NCBI RefSeq assembly: GCF_026967935.1
Contig: NZ_JAPVBL010000005.1
Location: 430,561-494,560 of the forward strand
DNA from: Modestobacter sp. VKM Ac-2982
GTDB lineage: Bacteria > Actinomycetota > Actinomycetes > Mycobacteriales > Geodermatophilaceae
DNA: 64,000 nucleotides
Direction of reading: 5' to 3'
The translations under genes and the position numbers were made by a program. Positions 43,906-52,664 of the stretch are shown here, piece after piece. Every line of letters begins with the position of its first letter. Position 1 is the stretch's first letter. Under the pieces are notes generated by a model. That model ran no database searches and was not told where the DNA came from. It saw nothing but the letters and a program-made list of their open reading frames with translations.

Positions 43906-44937
43906 TCAGCGGGCGGCGAACAGTTCTCCGGCGTCGATCCGGCGGCGGCCGACGTAGTAGAGCGTCGTCCCATCGGCCACCGGGGTCTCCCAGGCCGGGC
44001 TGACCGTCAGGCCGTCGGGCCCGCGCAGCGCCAGCACCGTCGCGCCGAAGGCCTGCCCGAAGCGCATCTGGCAGTCACCGAAGGTGCCCAGCCGGTGCCC
44101 GGCGGGCAGCCGGACGGAGTAGGTGTTGCCGTGGCCGTGGCTGCTCATCAGGTCGCCGTACACCTCGGTGAGCCCGGGGTCCAGCGCCTCCTCGGTGATC
44201 AGGAAGGGCATGTGCCACTGCACGCAGGCGATCCGGGAGTCGACGTAGCGGAGGTTGTCCCGGCGGTCCAGGTCGCGCAGCGCGGCGACCTTGTGCACGT
44301 CGGGGGCGGCGTGGTGGACCGCCACCGCGATCGCCAGCGTCTCGTTGTCGTCCCGCCCGTCGATCACCACCACGCGGGCGGCGGCCACGTTGGCCCGGGT
44401 CATGACGTCGCTGTGGCTGAGGTCGCCGCGGACGAAGGACACCTCCGTGCGCTCCGGCACCGGGTCCTCCGGCACGTCCTCCCAGGCACACAGCGCGACC
44501 CGGGTGCGGCCCTCGACCGCCAGCTCGGCCAGCAGCCGCTCGGTGCGGCCGGGGAAGTACCCCAGCACGACGACGTGATCGGTCAGGTCCAGCTCTTCCA
44601 CACCCTTCAGGCGCCTGCTGCGGACCGACTGCAGGTAGTCGGCCAGCCGCGTGAACAGCAACGTCAGCGTGACGATGCCACCGATGATCACGTAGGCCCC
44701 GACGACGTGCCCACCGGCCGAGGCCGGGAAGAAGTCGCCGTAGCCCACGGTGGCGGCGGTGACGACGAAGTACCACCAGTAGTTGGCCGGCGCGACGATG
44801 TCGCTGTCGACGCCCTCCACCAGGGCCATCGCCGGCCAACTGGTCAGGAACACGAAGACCATCACGGCCAGCGGCAGCCGCCAGCCGCGCAGCCGCGACT
44901 GGACCACCCGCGAGAAGCGCGAGAACAAGCCGAACAC
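43906..44937 (-). CDS. Two-helix potassium channel with RCK/TrkA-N domain
   Basis: 343 aa. Two membrane helices (about 20-40 and 75-98) flank a pore loop with selectivity filter TVGYGD (63-68). The cytoplasmic part begins with the Rossmann segment DHVVVLGYFPGRTERLLAEL and continues through an RCK-C-like region (YSVRLPAGHRLGTFGD). The glycine pattern is GYFPG rather than GxGxxG, so NAD binding is doubtful. It probably conducts K+ under ligand control. Confidence 0.9.
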   Translation of the reverse strand: MFGLFSRFSRVVQSRLRGWRLPLAVMVFVFLTSWPAMALVEGVDSDIVAPANYWWYFVVTAATVGYGDFFPASAGGHVVGAYVIIGGIVTLTLLFTRLADYLQSVRSRRLKGVEELDLTDHVVVLGYFPGRTERLLAELAVEGRTRVALCAWEDVPEDPVPERTEVSFVRGDLSHSDVMTRANVAAARVVVIDGRDDNETLAIAVAVHHAAPDVHKVAALRDLDRRDNLRYVDSRIACVQWHMPFLITEEALDPGLTEVYGDLMSSHGHGNTYSVRLPAGHRLGTFGDCQMRFGQAFGATVLALRGPDGLTVSPAWETPVADGTTLYYVGRRRIDAGELFAAR

Positions 44938-45005
44938 GGGTCTCCTGCCGGGTCGAGGTCCCGAGCAACCTAGCGTGCGCGTCGGAGTGGGGTCAGGGTG
45001 TCGTC

Positions 45006-45119
45006 ATGACGACGCCGACCGACGACGACCTCCCCGAGCCCCGGGACATCGCCCTGGAGCAGGCCACCCCCGAGCAGGTCGAGGACCTGGAGGAGGCCAG
45101 CGAGCCGCCCGGCGAGTGA
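45006..45119 (+). CDS. Small acidic protein (37 aa)
   Basis: ATG to TGA encoding 37 residues, of which 12 are Asp or Glu, ending EDLEEASEPPGE. It has genome-typical third-position G+C bias, but no clear ribosome site. It lies between the channel gene and the DUF664 gene in the same direction as the latter. No family is recognised; it could be a small disordered regulator or non-coding. Confidence 0.35.
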   Translation: MTTPTDDDLPEPRDIALEQATPEQVEDLEEASEPPGE

Positions 45120-45149
45120 TCCGGCGGGGGCACGGGTAGCCCGGCGATC

Positions 45150-45659
45150 ATGGAGAGCCGGGACCTGTTGCTGACCGCGTTCGACAACGTCGAGGAGGCC
45201 GTCCGCGGGGCGGTCGAGGGGATCGACCCGGAGCTGCTGACCGCACGGATCGACCCGGAGGCGAACACGATCGCCTGGCTGGTCTGGCACCTGACCCGGG
45301 TGCAGGACGACCACGTCGCCGAGGTGGCCGGCAGCGCCCAGGCCTACACCGACGCCGGGTGGCACGACCGGTTCGGGCTGCCGTTCGACCCGGGTGCCAT
45401 CGGCTACGGGTTCAGCAGCACCGACGTCGGACGCACCCAGGTCACCGACCCGCAGCTGCTCCTCGGCTACCACGCCGACGTGCACCGCCGGACCGCCGAG
45501 TTCGTGGGCACGCTGACCGCCGCGGACCTCGACCGGGTCGTCGACGAGCGCTGGGACCCGCCGGTGACCCTCGGCGTCCGGCTGCTCAGCGTCGTCGGTG
45601 ACGACCTCCAGCACGCTGGGCAGGCAGCCCTCCTGCGCGGCTCCCTGGAGCGGCGCTGA
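45150..45659 (+). CDS. DUF664 / DinB-fold mycothiol-transferase-like protein
   Basis: 169 aa. DinB four-helix pattern with likely metal ligands His in IAWLVWHLTRVQDDH and a second pair in DDLQHAGQAALLRG. The segment DRFGLPFDPGAIGYGFSS is characteristic of DUF664 proteins, some of which are mycothiol-dependent transferases or bacillithiol-like S-transferases. It likely acts in thiol-based detoxification, in keeping with an actinobacterium. ATG at 45150. Confidence 0.85.
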   Translation: MESRDLLLTAFDNVEEAVRGAVEGIDPELLTARIDPEANTIAWLVWHLTRVQDDHVAEVAGSAQAYTDAGWHDRFGLPFDPGAIGYGFSSTDVGRTQVTDPQLLLGYHADVHRRTAEFVGTLTAADLDRVVDERWDPPVTLGVRLLSVVGDDLQHAGQAALLRGSLERR

Positions 45660-45700
45660 GCACACGGCACCTAGTGCCACTCGCGAGTAGCTTCGCAACG

Positions 45701-46924
45701 GTGAGCAACGACGCTTCCCCTGACTTCTACGCCCTCGACGACCTCCTGGAGCCGGAGGAGATCGAGCTGCGGGACCGGGTCCGCGACTTCTGCACGCGCG
45801 AGGTCACGCCGATCATCAACGACTACTGGGAGCGGGCGGAGTTCCCGTTCGAGCTCATCCCGAAGATGGCCGAGCTGGGCGTGGCCGGCGGCACGGTCGC
45901 CGGGTACGGCTCGGCCGGCATGAGCGCGGTGTCCGCCGGGCTGGTCGCCGCCGAGTGGGCCCGCGCCGACGGCAGCCTGGGCACCTTCTACGGGGTGCAC
46001 AGCTTCCTGGCCATGCAGTCGATCGCGCTCCTGGGCGATGAGGAGCAGCGCGAGCGGTGGCTGCCCGCGATGGCCCGGATGGAGCTGATCGGCGCGTTCG
46101 GGCTGACCGAGCCGCAGCACGGCTCGGACGCCGTCGCCCTGGAGACCAGCGCCCGCCGGGACGGCGACGAGTGGGTGCTGAACGGCGCCAAGAAGTGGAT
46201 CGGCAACGGCACGATCGCGGACCTGGTGCTCATCTGGGCCCGGGACTCCGAGGGCGCGGTCGGCGGGTACGTCGTCCCCAAGGGGTCGATCGGCTGGACC
46301 GCCACCCGGATGACCGGCAAGACCGCGCTGCGGGCGGTGTGGCAGGCCGAGATCACCCTGGAGGACGTGCGGGTGCCGGCGGAGAACAAGCTGGCCAACT
46401 GCCGCTCGTTCAAGGACGTCTCGGTGGTCCTGGACCGCACCCGGTACACGGTGGCCTGGCGGGCGCTGGGCATCGCCGAGGCCGCCTACGAGCTGGCGCT
46501 GAAGCACACGATGCAGCGCGAGCAGTTCGGCCAGCCGATCGCCGGCTACCAGCTGGTGCAGGAGAAGCTGGCCCGGATGCTGGCCGAGATCACCAGCATG
46601 CAGCTGCTGAGCTGGCGGCTGAGCAAGCTCGCCGACGAGGGTCGGATGACCGCGGCGATGGCCTCGATGGCGAAGATGAACAACTGCAAGAAGGCCCGGC
46701 AGATCGTGGCCGACGCCCGCGACCTGTTCGGCGGCGACGGCATCCTGCTCGAGCACCACATCGCCCGCCACCACGCCGACATCGAGGCGATCTACACGTT
46801 CGAGGGCACCGACCACGTGCAGGCGCTCATCGTGGGCCGGGACATCACCGGCATCTCGGCGATCACCGGCCGGCGGACTCCCCGCGCCCAGGAGAAGCCG
46901 GCGGAGCCGCCGCAGTCGATCTAG
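45701..46924 (+). CDS. Acyl-CoA dehydrogenase (glutaryl-CoA dehydrogenase-like)
   Basis: 407 aa. FAD-dependent acyl-CoA dehydrogenase features: AFGLTEPQHGSDA, LNGAKKWIGNGTIADL, QREQFGQPIAGYQLVQEKLARM, DLFGGDGILLEHHIARHHADIEAIYTFEGTDHVQALIVGRDITG. The TFEGT segment carries the catalytic Glu region of the glutaryl/short-chain subgroup. GTG at 45701 fits family length; a GTG at 45674 would add nine residues. Substrate is not certain. The last 62 bases overlap the convergent LuxR gene. Confidence 0.9.
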   Translation: MSNDASPDFYALDDLLEPEEIELRDRVRDFCTREVTPIINDYWERAEFPFELIPKMAELGVAGGTVAGYGSAGMSAVSAGLVAAEWARADGSLGTFYGVHSFLAMQSIALLGDEEQRERWLPAMARMELIGAFGLTEPQHGSDAVALETSARRDGDEWVLNGAKKWIGNGTIADLVLIWARDSEGAVGGYVVPKGSIGWTATRMTGKTALRAVWQAEITLEDVRVPAENKLANCRSFKDVSVVLDRTRYTVAWRALGIAEAAYELALKHTMQREQFGQPIAGYQLVQEKLARMLAEITSMQLLSWRLSKLADEGRMTAAMASMAKMNNCKKARQIVADARDLFGGDGILLEHHIARHHADIEAIYTFEGTDHVQALIVGRDITGISAITGRRTPRAQEKPAEPPQSI

Positions 46925-47693
46925 TCCGCAGGTGGCCGGGGGCGTGCGGCATCGCCCTGGCCGCGGCGGCCGAGATGCTGTGCACGCCCAGCCTCTCCCG
47001 GACGTGCTCCATGTGCTTGCGCACCGTGCCGACGGAGATGAACAGCTGGTCGGCGATGACGGCGTAGGGCATCCCGGACGCGGCGAGCGCGAGCACCTCC
47101 CACTCCCGCGCGGTCAGCTGCGGCACCCCGGCACGGCGCCGCTCGGCGTCCAGCCAGATCTCCTGGACGTGTGGCCGGAGGAGCGTTGCCAGCTGCCTGT
47201 CCCGCTCGGTGAACGACGGCCCGTCGTGCCGCATGAAGCAGATGCGTCGCACCTCTCCGGGCGCGGCGGGCAGCGAGAGGACCATCGTCTCCCGGAGCTC
47301 CGGCAGGACCTCTGTCACCGGGTCGGCCAGCCGGTCGCGCTCGGTGAGCAGGAAGTCCCGGGTCTGGATGACGCGCCGCAGGTCGCCAGTGCGCTGCGGC
47401 CAGGCGCACAGGCTCTGCCACCAGTACCGCCAGAACGGGTCGTCGGGCTCCTCCGGGGTCGGCCCCATCACGTCGGCTCGCTCTCCGCCGACCTCCACGC
47501 CCTGGATGAGCAGCGACCTGCTCGCCCGGGGCTCGTGGTGCTGGAAGCTCACGCCGAGGTCGCACGGGATCAACCGCTGGAGGTCCTCGAGCAACGCCCA
47601 GGGCATCGCCGGGCCTGGGGCGTCGGTGCGGGCGTCGTCCAGGACGCCCACCAGCGCCTCGACGTCCGCGACGTACAGCTCGCTCGTCGACAT
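46863..47693 (-). CDS. LuxR-family transcriptional regulator
   Basis: 276 aa. The C-terminal HTH is clear: QLTAREWEVLALAASGMPYAVIADQLFISVGTVRKHMEHVRERLGV (about 192-237). The N-terminal 180 residues resemble a PAS/GAF-like sensor region, with no receiver domain. A low-complexity tail of Pro/Ala/Arg follows the HTH. ATG at 47693. Its target genes are not evident from context. Confidence 0.85.
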   Translation of the reverse strand: MSTSELYVADVEALVGVLDDARTDAPGPAMPWALLEDLQRLIPCDLGVSFQHHEPRASRSLLIQGVEVGGERADVMGPTPEEPDDPFWRYWWQSLCAWPQRTGDLRRVIQTRDFLLTERDRLADPVTEVLPELRETMVLSLPAAPGEVRRICFMRHDGPSFTERDRQLATLLRPHVQEIWLDAERRRAGVPQLTAREWEVLALAASGMPYAVIADQLFISVGTVRKHMEHVRERLGVHSISAAAARAMPHAPGHLRTRSTAAAPPASPGRGESAGR

Positions 47694-47881
47694 GGCCCCT
47701 CCTCGCGGCCGCACGAGGCCCGCCAGGACGACGGTAGGCCCGAGTGACCGCCGCCGGAATACGCCCGAGGGCGAATACCGCGACCGCCGCCCCGGCGACA
47801 GCCTGGTGGTGCGCCGGTCCTCCGGACCGCAACGCACACCCCACTCACCGTGGCCGCGTCCGGCGGCCGGAAGGACCCCCG

Positions 47882-48079
47882 ATGTCCGCCATCGCACATG
47901 TCCCGGGCAGTGCCTGGGCAGCCACCCACCGCTTCCTGGTGTTCGCCCTGACGATGGCCTTCGTCGCCGCCCTCGTCCTGGTCGTCGCCCTGATCGCACG
48001 CGACTCCCCCGCCGCGACCCCGAGCGCGCCGTACTTCTACGACACCTGCGCCGGCGCCATGCCGCGCAGCGCCTGCTGA
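47882..48079 (+). CDS. Small single-pass membrane protein (65 aa)
   Basis: 65 residues with one membrane helix (about 18-43, FLVFALTMAFVAALVLVVALIA) and a short tail that contains two Cys (YDTCAGAMPRSAC). GGAAGGA precedes the ATG. No family is recognised. It is divergent from the LuxR gene, about 190 bases away, and could be under its control. Confidence 0.5.
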   Translation: MSAIAHVPGSAWAATHRFLVFALTMAFVAALVLVVALIARDSPAATPSAPYFYDTCAGAMPRSAC

Positions 48080-48180
48080 ACTCCGGGAGCGTCTCCCGCG
48101 TCGCCCCGACCGGGAGGCGCTCCCCGTTCCGCCGTCACCGCACCGGTGTCATGCTCGGAACTCCTCGACGGGAGAGCGTC

Positions 48181-48603
48181 ATGCCGACGATCGCGCACCG
48201 GCGCCGACCCAGCTGGGCGTGCGCCCTCAGCTGTCTCTGCGCGGCGGCCGCCACGTGCGGCGGGTGCGACCGGACGCTGTGCCCCTCCACGACCTTCCCG
48301 GCGGTGATCCACGTGAGCCTCCAGCCGGTCCCGCCGTCCGCCGGAGACCTGCTGGTCACCATCAGCTGCCCGGCCGACAGCGAGTGTGGCTTCCTGGACG
48401 GTCCGGCGACCGGGTCGGCCGACTCATCGGTGACGATCACCACGGTGCTCCGCCCACCCGCGGTCGACATCGTGGTGACCGAGCGGGTCGGCGGCGCCGT
48501 GGCCCTTCGGCACCGCACGCCCGTCGAGTACCGACCGGTCGGTACTCGGCAGACCGAGTGCGGCGGTGACGCGGAGGCCCTGGTCCTGGTGCCGGCGGAC
48601 TGA
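48181..48603 (+). CDS. Hypothetical secreted Cys-rich protein
   Basis: 140 aa. An Arg-rich start and short hydrophobic, Ala/Cys-rich stretch (WACALSCLCAAAATCGGC) look like a signal or lipoprotein leader, but no standard lipobox is present. The rest is beta-rich with three more Cys. GGGAGA lies before ATG 48181. An unusual 24-base perfect palindrome falls inside the gene (48525-48548). Family unknown. Confidence 0.5.
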   Translation: MPTIAHRRRPSWACALSCLCAAAATCGGCDRTLCPSTTFPAVIHVSLQPVPPSAGDLLVTISCPADSECGFLDGPATGSADSSVTITTVLRPPAVDIVVTERVGGAVALRHRTPVEYRPVGTRQTECGGDAEALVLVPAD

Positions 48604-48612
48604 CCGGCCGGC

Positions 48613-48867
48613 TCAGCCCACCCGGCGGAGAGCGGGCGCGGTCCGCTGCTGGCACTCGGCACAGGTGTCGCGGCCCCTGCTCATCCGCTGCCACTGCTGC
48701 GACCCCCAGATCTGCACGATCGCCCCGCACACGGCGAGCTCCACCTCCCCGTCGAGCTCGTCGGCGGGCCGGTGCGCCTCGACGGCGTGCCAGGACTTGG
48801 GCTGGTCGACCGGCTGGGCCCAGGATCGACGATCCGGCCGGGCGAATCCGACGGCGTAGCTGTCCAC
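48613..48867 (-). CDS. Small hypothetical protein with CxxC motif
   Basis: 84 aa from GTG 48867, which follows an AGGACGAGG ribosome-like site. It has an acidic middle, a LAVCGAIVQIWG strand, and a DTCAECQQ motif, so zinc or redox binding through Cys is possible. A similar arrangement (CxxC, conserved Trp) is common in small uncharacterised actinobacterial proteins. Nothing more can be said of its role. Confidence 0.5.
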   Translation of the reverse strand: MDSYAVGFARPDRRSWAQPVDQPKSWHAVEAHRPADELDGEVELAVCGAIVQIWGSQQWQRMSRGRDTCAECQQRTAPALRRVG

Positions 48868-48965
48868 CCTCGTCCTGTGCCCCACGCCACACTCGGCCAA
48901 TCATGGGGTGTCCCGTCGCCCCGGCTCCCGCGCTACCGTCGACGGCGACTGGAGGGGGTGTCCAG

Positions 48966-49268
48966 GTGGACCCGGTGAGCCTGGGTGTGGGTGCACTGCT
49001 GATCGCCGTCGGTTTCGCGGCCGGCCGGCTGGGGCGTCGCCGTCCGACTGGCCCGTCGGTTCCCCAGGCCGTGTGCGCCTGCGGTCACCCGCTGAGCCAG
49101 CACGACCCGGAGCAGGGCACCTGCCACTCCGAGATCGCCCGGGACGCCTACACCAAGCGCGGCAAGTGGGCCGGGCACACCTGGGTCGCCTGCAGCTGCC
49201 GCCAGTACATCGGCCCGCGGCCGATCGACGAGGTCTTCGCCCCTCGCCTGCTCCCCCCGTCGGACTGA
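48966..49268 (+). CDS. Small membrane-anchored Cys/His-rich protein
   Basis: 100 aa. One N-terminal helix (VSLGVGALLIAVGFAAGRLG) is followed by a Cys/His-rich domain: CACGHPLSQHDPEQGTCH and VACSCRQYIG, five or six potential metal ligands. It resembles small zinc-binding or metal-sensing membrane proteins; no named family is certain. GTG at 48966 with GGAGG upstream. Confidence 0.6.
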   Translation: MDPVSLGVGALLIAVGFAAGRLGRRRPTGPSVPQAVCACGHPLSQHDPEQGTCHSEIARDAYTKRGKWAGHTWVACSCRQYIGPRPIDEVFAPRLLPPSD

Positions 49269-49380
49269 GCCCTCCCGACCGGCCCCGGCGCGCCGACTTG
49301 GCGAGATCCGCCAGAAACCGTGGTGGCCGTTCGTGACGCGCGCCACACAGTTCGCCGGCTGAGCTGCCGATGTTGAGGAC

Positions 49381-51012
49381 ATGTCACGTCGGCTCGCAAC
49401 GATGCGGACCTCGACCGAGCAGCAGGTCGCGGCCCAGCGGTCCCCGTCGCCCTGGTGGCGGTCGGCCGTGGTCTACCAGGTCTACCTGCGGTCCTTCGCC
49501 GACGGCAACGGTGACGGGATCGGTGACCTGGCCGGCCTGCGCTCCCGGTTGCCCTACCTGTCCTGGCTGGGCGTCGACGCCCTCTGGATCAACCCGCACT
49601 ACCCCTCCGGTGGGGCCGACGGCGGCTACGACATCTGCGACTACCGGGCGGTCGACCCCGAATACGGCGACGTCACCGACCTGGAGGCCCTGGTCGCCGA
49701 CGCCCGGCAGCTCGGGCTGCGCGTCGTCCTCGACGTCGTCCCGAACCACACCTCCGACCAGCACCCGTGGTTCCAGGCCGCGCTCGCCGACCCCGACTCC
49801 CCCGAGGCCGCCCGCTACCACTTCGCCCCGCCGTCGGAGGAGCCGCCGAACAACTGGCGCTCGCTCTTCGGCGGCCCCGCCTGGTCGCGGACCCCGGACG
49901 GCCGCTGGTACCTGCACCTGTTCGCCCCCGAGCAGCCCGACCTCAACTGGCGGGACCCGGCGGTGGCCGCCGACTTCGAGAAGACGCTGCGGTTCTGGCT
50001 CGACCGCGGGGTCAGCGGGTTCCGCGTGGACGTCGCCTACGGCCTGTTCAAGGACGCCGACCTGCGAGACAACCCGGGCGCCTACTCCCCCACCCTGTTC
50101 GGCCACGGACCCGAGCAGGCGATGACCTGGAACCAGCCCGAGGTGCACGACGTGTGGCGCCAGTGGCGGTCGGTCTGCGACGAGTACCCCGACACCATGC
50201 TGGTCGGCGAGGTCTGCCTGGCCGACCTGGAGGAGGTCGCGCTGTACTCCCGGCCCGACGAGATGCACCAGTCCTTCTCCTTCCGGCTGCTCAAGTCGCC
50301 GTGGGACACCGCCGCGTTCGCCGACGGCGTGCAGACCGCACTCGACGCCTTCGGCCAGGTGGGGGCCCCGGTCTCCTGGGTGCTGGGCAACCACGACAAG
50401 GACCGGCAGGTCACCCGGTTCGGTGGCGGCGCCCTGGGCACCGCCCGGGCCCGGGCCGCGGCGCTGCTCATGCTGGCGCTGCCCGGGTCGGCCTACCTGT
50501 ACGCCGGCGACGAGCTGGGCCTGCCCCAGGCCGTGGTGCCCGACGAGGCGAAGACCGACCCGATCTTCTTCCGCAGCGGCGGCGAGCGCGCCGGCCGCGA
50601 CGGCTGCCGGGTGCCGATGCCGTGGAACGACTCCACCGGCGTCGGCTTCTCCCCCGACGGCGCGGCCCAGCCCTGGCTGCCGATCCCGGCCGAGTGGAGC
50701 GACTACGCCGTCTCCGGCCAGACCCGGGACGGCGGCTCGATGCTGACCCTCTACCGCCGGGCGCTCGCCCTCCGTGCCGCCCACCCGGCGCTGGGCTCGG
50801 GTGAGGCGACGGTGAGCACCCGCGGCGACGTCCTCACCGTCCGCTGTGTCGGGGACGAGGAGACGGTGCGCTGCGTGGTGAACATGGGCTCGACCACGGT
50901 GCTGGTCCGCTCCCGCGGTCAGGTGCTGCTCGCCTCCACCACCCGGGTGCACGCCTCGGCCGGCAGCATCGCCCTGCCGCCGAACACCGCCGTCTGGCTG
51001 ACCGAGGACTGA
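49381..51012 (+). CDS. GH13 alpha-glucosidase (oligo-1,6-glucosidase-like)
   Basis: 543 aa, cytoplasmic. All four GH13 regions are present: DVVPNHTS, GFRVDVAYGL with nucleophile Asp217, LVGEV with acid/base Glu277, and LGNHDKDR with Asp339. The N-terminus WWRSAVVYQVYLRSFADGNGDGIGDL is that of alpha-glucosidases/sucrose isomerases. It hydrolyses alpha-glucosides such as isomaltose, maltose or sucrose to feed glycolysis. ATG at 49381, with an alternative at 49402. No transporter gene is adjacent. Confidence 0.93.
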   Translation: MSRRLATMRTSTEQQVAAQRSPSPWWRSAVVYQVYLRSFADGNGDGIGDLAGLRSRLPYLSWLGVDALWINPHYPSGGADGGYDICDYRAVDPEYGDVTDLEALVADARQLGLRVVLDVVPNHTSDQHPWFQAALADPDSPEAARYHFAPPSEEPPNNWRSLFGGPAWSRTPDGRWYLHLFAPEQPDLNWRDPAVAADFEKTLRFWLDRGVSGFRVDVAYGLFKDADLRDNPGAYSPTLFGHGPEQAMTWNQPEVHDVWRQWRSVCDEYPDTMLVGEVCLADLEEVALYSRPDEMHQSFSFRLLKSPWDTAAFADGVQTALDAFGQVGAPVSWVLGNHDKDRQVTRFGGGALGTARARAAALLMLALPGSAYLYAGDELGLPQAVVPDEAKTDPIFFRSGGERAGRDGCRVPMPWNDSTGVGFSPDGAAQPWLPIPAEWSDYAVSGQTRDGGSMLTLYRRALALRAAHPALGSGEATVSTRGDVLTVRCVGDEETVRCVVNMGSTTVLVRSRGQVLLASTTRVHASAGSIALPPNTAVWLTED

Positions 51013-51027
51013 TGCCGCCGGCCGGGG

Positions 51028-51459
51028 TCAGCGCAGCACGGAGGACAGCAGCAGGCTGGTCTCGCTGTTGAGGACGCCGTCGATCGACCGGATGCGGCCG
51101 AGGAGCCGGTCGAACTCCATCAGGTCACGGGTGCGGAGCTCCGCGACGAGGTCCCAGCCCCCGTTCGTGGAGTGCAGCGCGTCGATCTCGGTGAAGCCCC
51201 GCAGCCGCCGGATCACCGCGTCCGTCGAGCGGCCCTCCACCTCGATCAGCGTGACGGCCCGCACCTCACCGGCGACCGCGTCCTCCCGCACCCGCACGGT
51301 GAAGCCGACGATGACGCCCTCGCCCACCAATCGGTCCATCCGGCTGGTCACCGTGGCCCGGGTGACCCCGAGCCGGCGGGCGATCTCCGCGACGGGCGCC
51401 CGACCGTCCTCGCGCAGGACGGCGAGCAGCCGGCGATCGAGGTCGGTGAGCGTAGCCAT
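51028..51459 (-). CDS. Lrp/AsnC-family transcriptional regulator
   Basis: 143 aa. N-terminal HTH (LTDLDRRLLAVLREDGRAPVAEIARRLGVTRATVTSRMDRLV) and C-terminal RAM/ligand domain (VRAVTLIEVEGRSTDAVIRRLRGFTEIDALHSTNGGWDLVAELRTRDL). It is divergent from ctlX with about 120 bases of A+T-rich DNA between, and a palindrome in the gap fits its binding site. It probably responds to an amino acid such as citrulline or arginine. Confidence 0.9.
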   Translation of the reverse strand: MATLTDLDRRLLAVLREDGRAPVAEIARRLGVTRATVTSRMDRLVGEGVIVGFTVRVREDAVAGEVRAVTLIEVEGRSTDAVIRRLRGFTEIDALHSTNGGWDLVAELRTRDLMEFDRLLGRIRSIDGVLNSETSLLLSSVLR

Positions 51460-51487
51460 GCAGAAAGGCTAATCGCAGCGTCAATTG

Positions 51488-51501
51488 TGCTCATCTGAGC
51501 A
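51488..51501. promoter_or_regulatory. Lrp-operator candidate
   Basis: TGCTCA-TC-TGAGCA is a perfect 6-2-6 palindrome in the Lrp/ctlX divergent gap, 29 bases before the Lrp start and 80 before the leader ORF. The gap is more A+T-rich than the surroundings, as expected for a promoter region. Confidence 0.45.
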
Positions 51502-51581
51502 GACAGGATCGCGCTGTTCGTTCGTTGCGGGTGCACATCGTCCGTTCCTAGCCTTGAGGTACCGCTGACAGGAAGGCTCGG

Positions 51582-51665
51582 ATGACTGCGCTCGTCGACG
51601 TCCACACCACGATCCGCCGGCTCTTCGCCGCACCGATCGCCGTCGTCGTCCCGGTCGGAGCCTGA
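51582..51665 (+). CDS. 27-aa leader ORF coupled to ctlX
   Basis: An ATG behind AGGAAGG opens a 27-codon frame, mostly hydrophobic at its end (APIAVVVPVGA), whose TGA overlaps the ctlX ATG (TGATG). That layout implies coupled translation. It has no Arg run or single-residue repeat of a classic attenuator peptide, although it contains two Arg in a row. It may be a leader peptide or a small protein. Confidence 0.5.
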   Translation: MTALVDVHTTIRRLFAAPIAVVVPVGA

Positions 51666-52657
51666 TGGCAGCGCCCGCACAGGCACCGGGTGCCGTCGTG
51701 CTCATCCGCCCGCACCACTTCCGTCCCAACGAGCTGACCCGGGTCGACAACGCCTTCCAGTCGCTGCCCGCCGGGCCGGACGCCGCCGGTGTCGCCGCCC
51801 GGGCGCGGGACGAGGTGACCCGGCTGGCCGAGGCGCTGGAGGCGGCGGGGGTGGTCGTGCACCTCTTCGACGACCACGCGCACGACCGCCCGGACAGCGT
51901 CTTCCCGAACAACTGGCTGTCGACCCACCCCGACGGGCGGGTGGCCCTCTACCCGATGTTCGCCGTCAACCGGCGCAGCGAACGACGCGCCGACGTCGTC
52001 CAGCTGCTCAAGGACCGCTACCGCGTGACGCAGGTCGTGGACTTCTCCGACATGGAGCGGGACGGGCTGTTCCTCGAGTCGACCGGCGCCATGGTGCTCG
52101 ACCACCAGGATCGGGTCGCCTACGTATCCCGTTCCCACCGCGCACACCCCCGGGCGCTGGCGCAGTTCTGCGCGACCTTCGGCTACGAGGCACTCCTGTT
52201 CGACACGGCCGACGCCGAGGGCAGGGCGGTCTACCACACCAACGTGCTCATGTCGGTCGGCAGCGCGGTGGCGCTCGTCGGACTCGGGATGATCAGCACG
52301 CCCGCCGACCGCGCCCGGGTGGTCGACCGGCTCGCGGCGACGGGGCGGGACGTCATCGAGCTCTCCGAGCACCAGGTCCGCGAGTTCGCCGGCAACGCCA
52401 TCGAGCTGACCGGCCGCGACGGACCCGTGCTCGCGCTCTCCGCGCGGGCCGCCGCCAGCCTCACCCCGGCCCAGCGCCGGCGGATCGAGGCGACCACCCG
52501 GCTGCTGCCGGTGGCCGTGCCGACCGTCGAGCTGGCGGGCGGGTCGGTGCGCTGCATGATCGCCGGGGTGCACCTCGCGCCGCGGGCGGCGGACCTCACC
52601 CGCGTGCCGCTGTTCGGCTCGCTCCCGGACCTGGTGCGGGTGCCCGTCGCCCCCTGA
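51665..52657 (+). CDS. ctlX: CtlX-type citrulline hydrolase / arginine-deiminase superfamily protein
   Basis: 330 aa. Guanidino-group-modifying superfamily features: DSVFPNNWLSTHPDGRVALYPMF (Asp77 region), FLESTGAMVLDH (Glu), RAVYHTNVLMSVG (His191) and VRCMIAGVHL (Cys297, nucleophile). The FPNNWLS motif marks the CtlX subgroup, which is associated with citrulline use, rather than DDAH. It would convert citrulline to ornithine. The ATG overlaps the leader ORF stop; Lrp lies upstream. Confidence 0.85.
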   Translation: MAAPAQAPGAVVLIRPHHFRPNELTRVDNAFQSLPAGPDAAGVAARARDEVTRLAEALEAAGVVVHLFDDHAHDRPDSVFPNNWLSTHPDGRVALYPMFAVNRRSERRADVVQLLKDRYRVTQVVDFSDMERDGLFLESTGAMVLDHQDRVAYVSRSHRAHPRALAQFCATFGYEALLFDTADAEGRAVYHTNVLMSVGSAVALVGLGMISTPADRARVVDRLAATGRDVIELSEHQVREFAGNAIELTGRDGPVLALSARAAASLTPAQRRRIEATTRLLPVAVPTVELAGGSVRCMIAGVHLAPRAADLTRVPLFGSLPDLVRVPVAP

Positions 52658-52664
52658 CCCCGCC

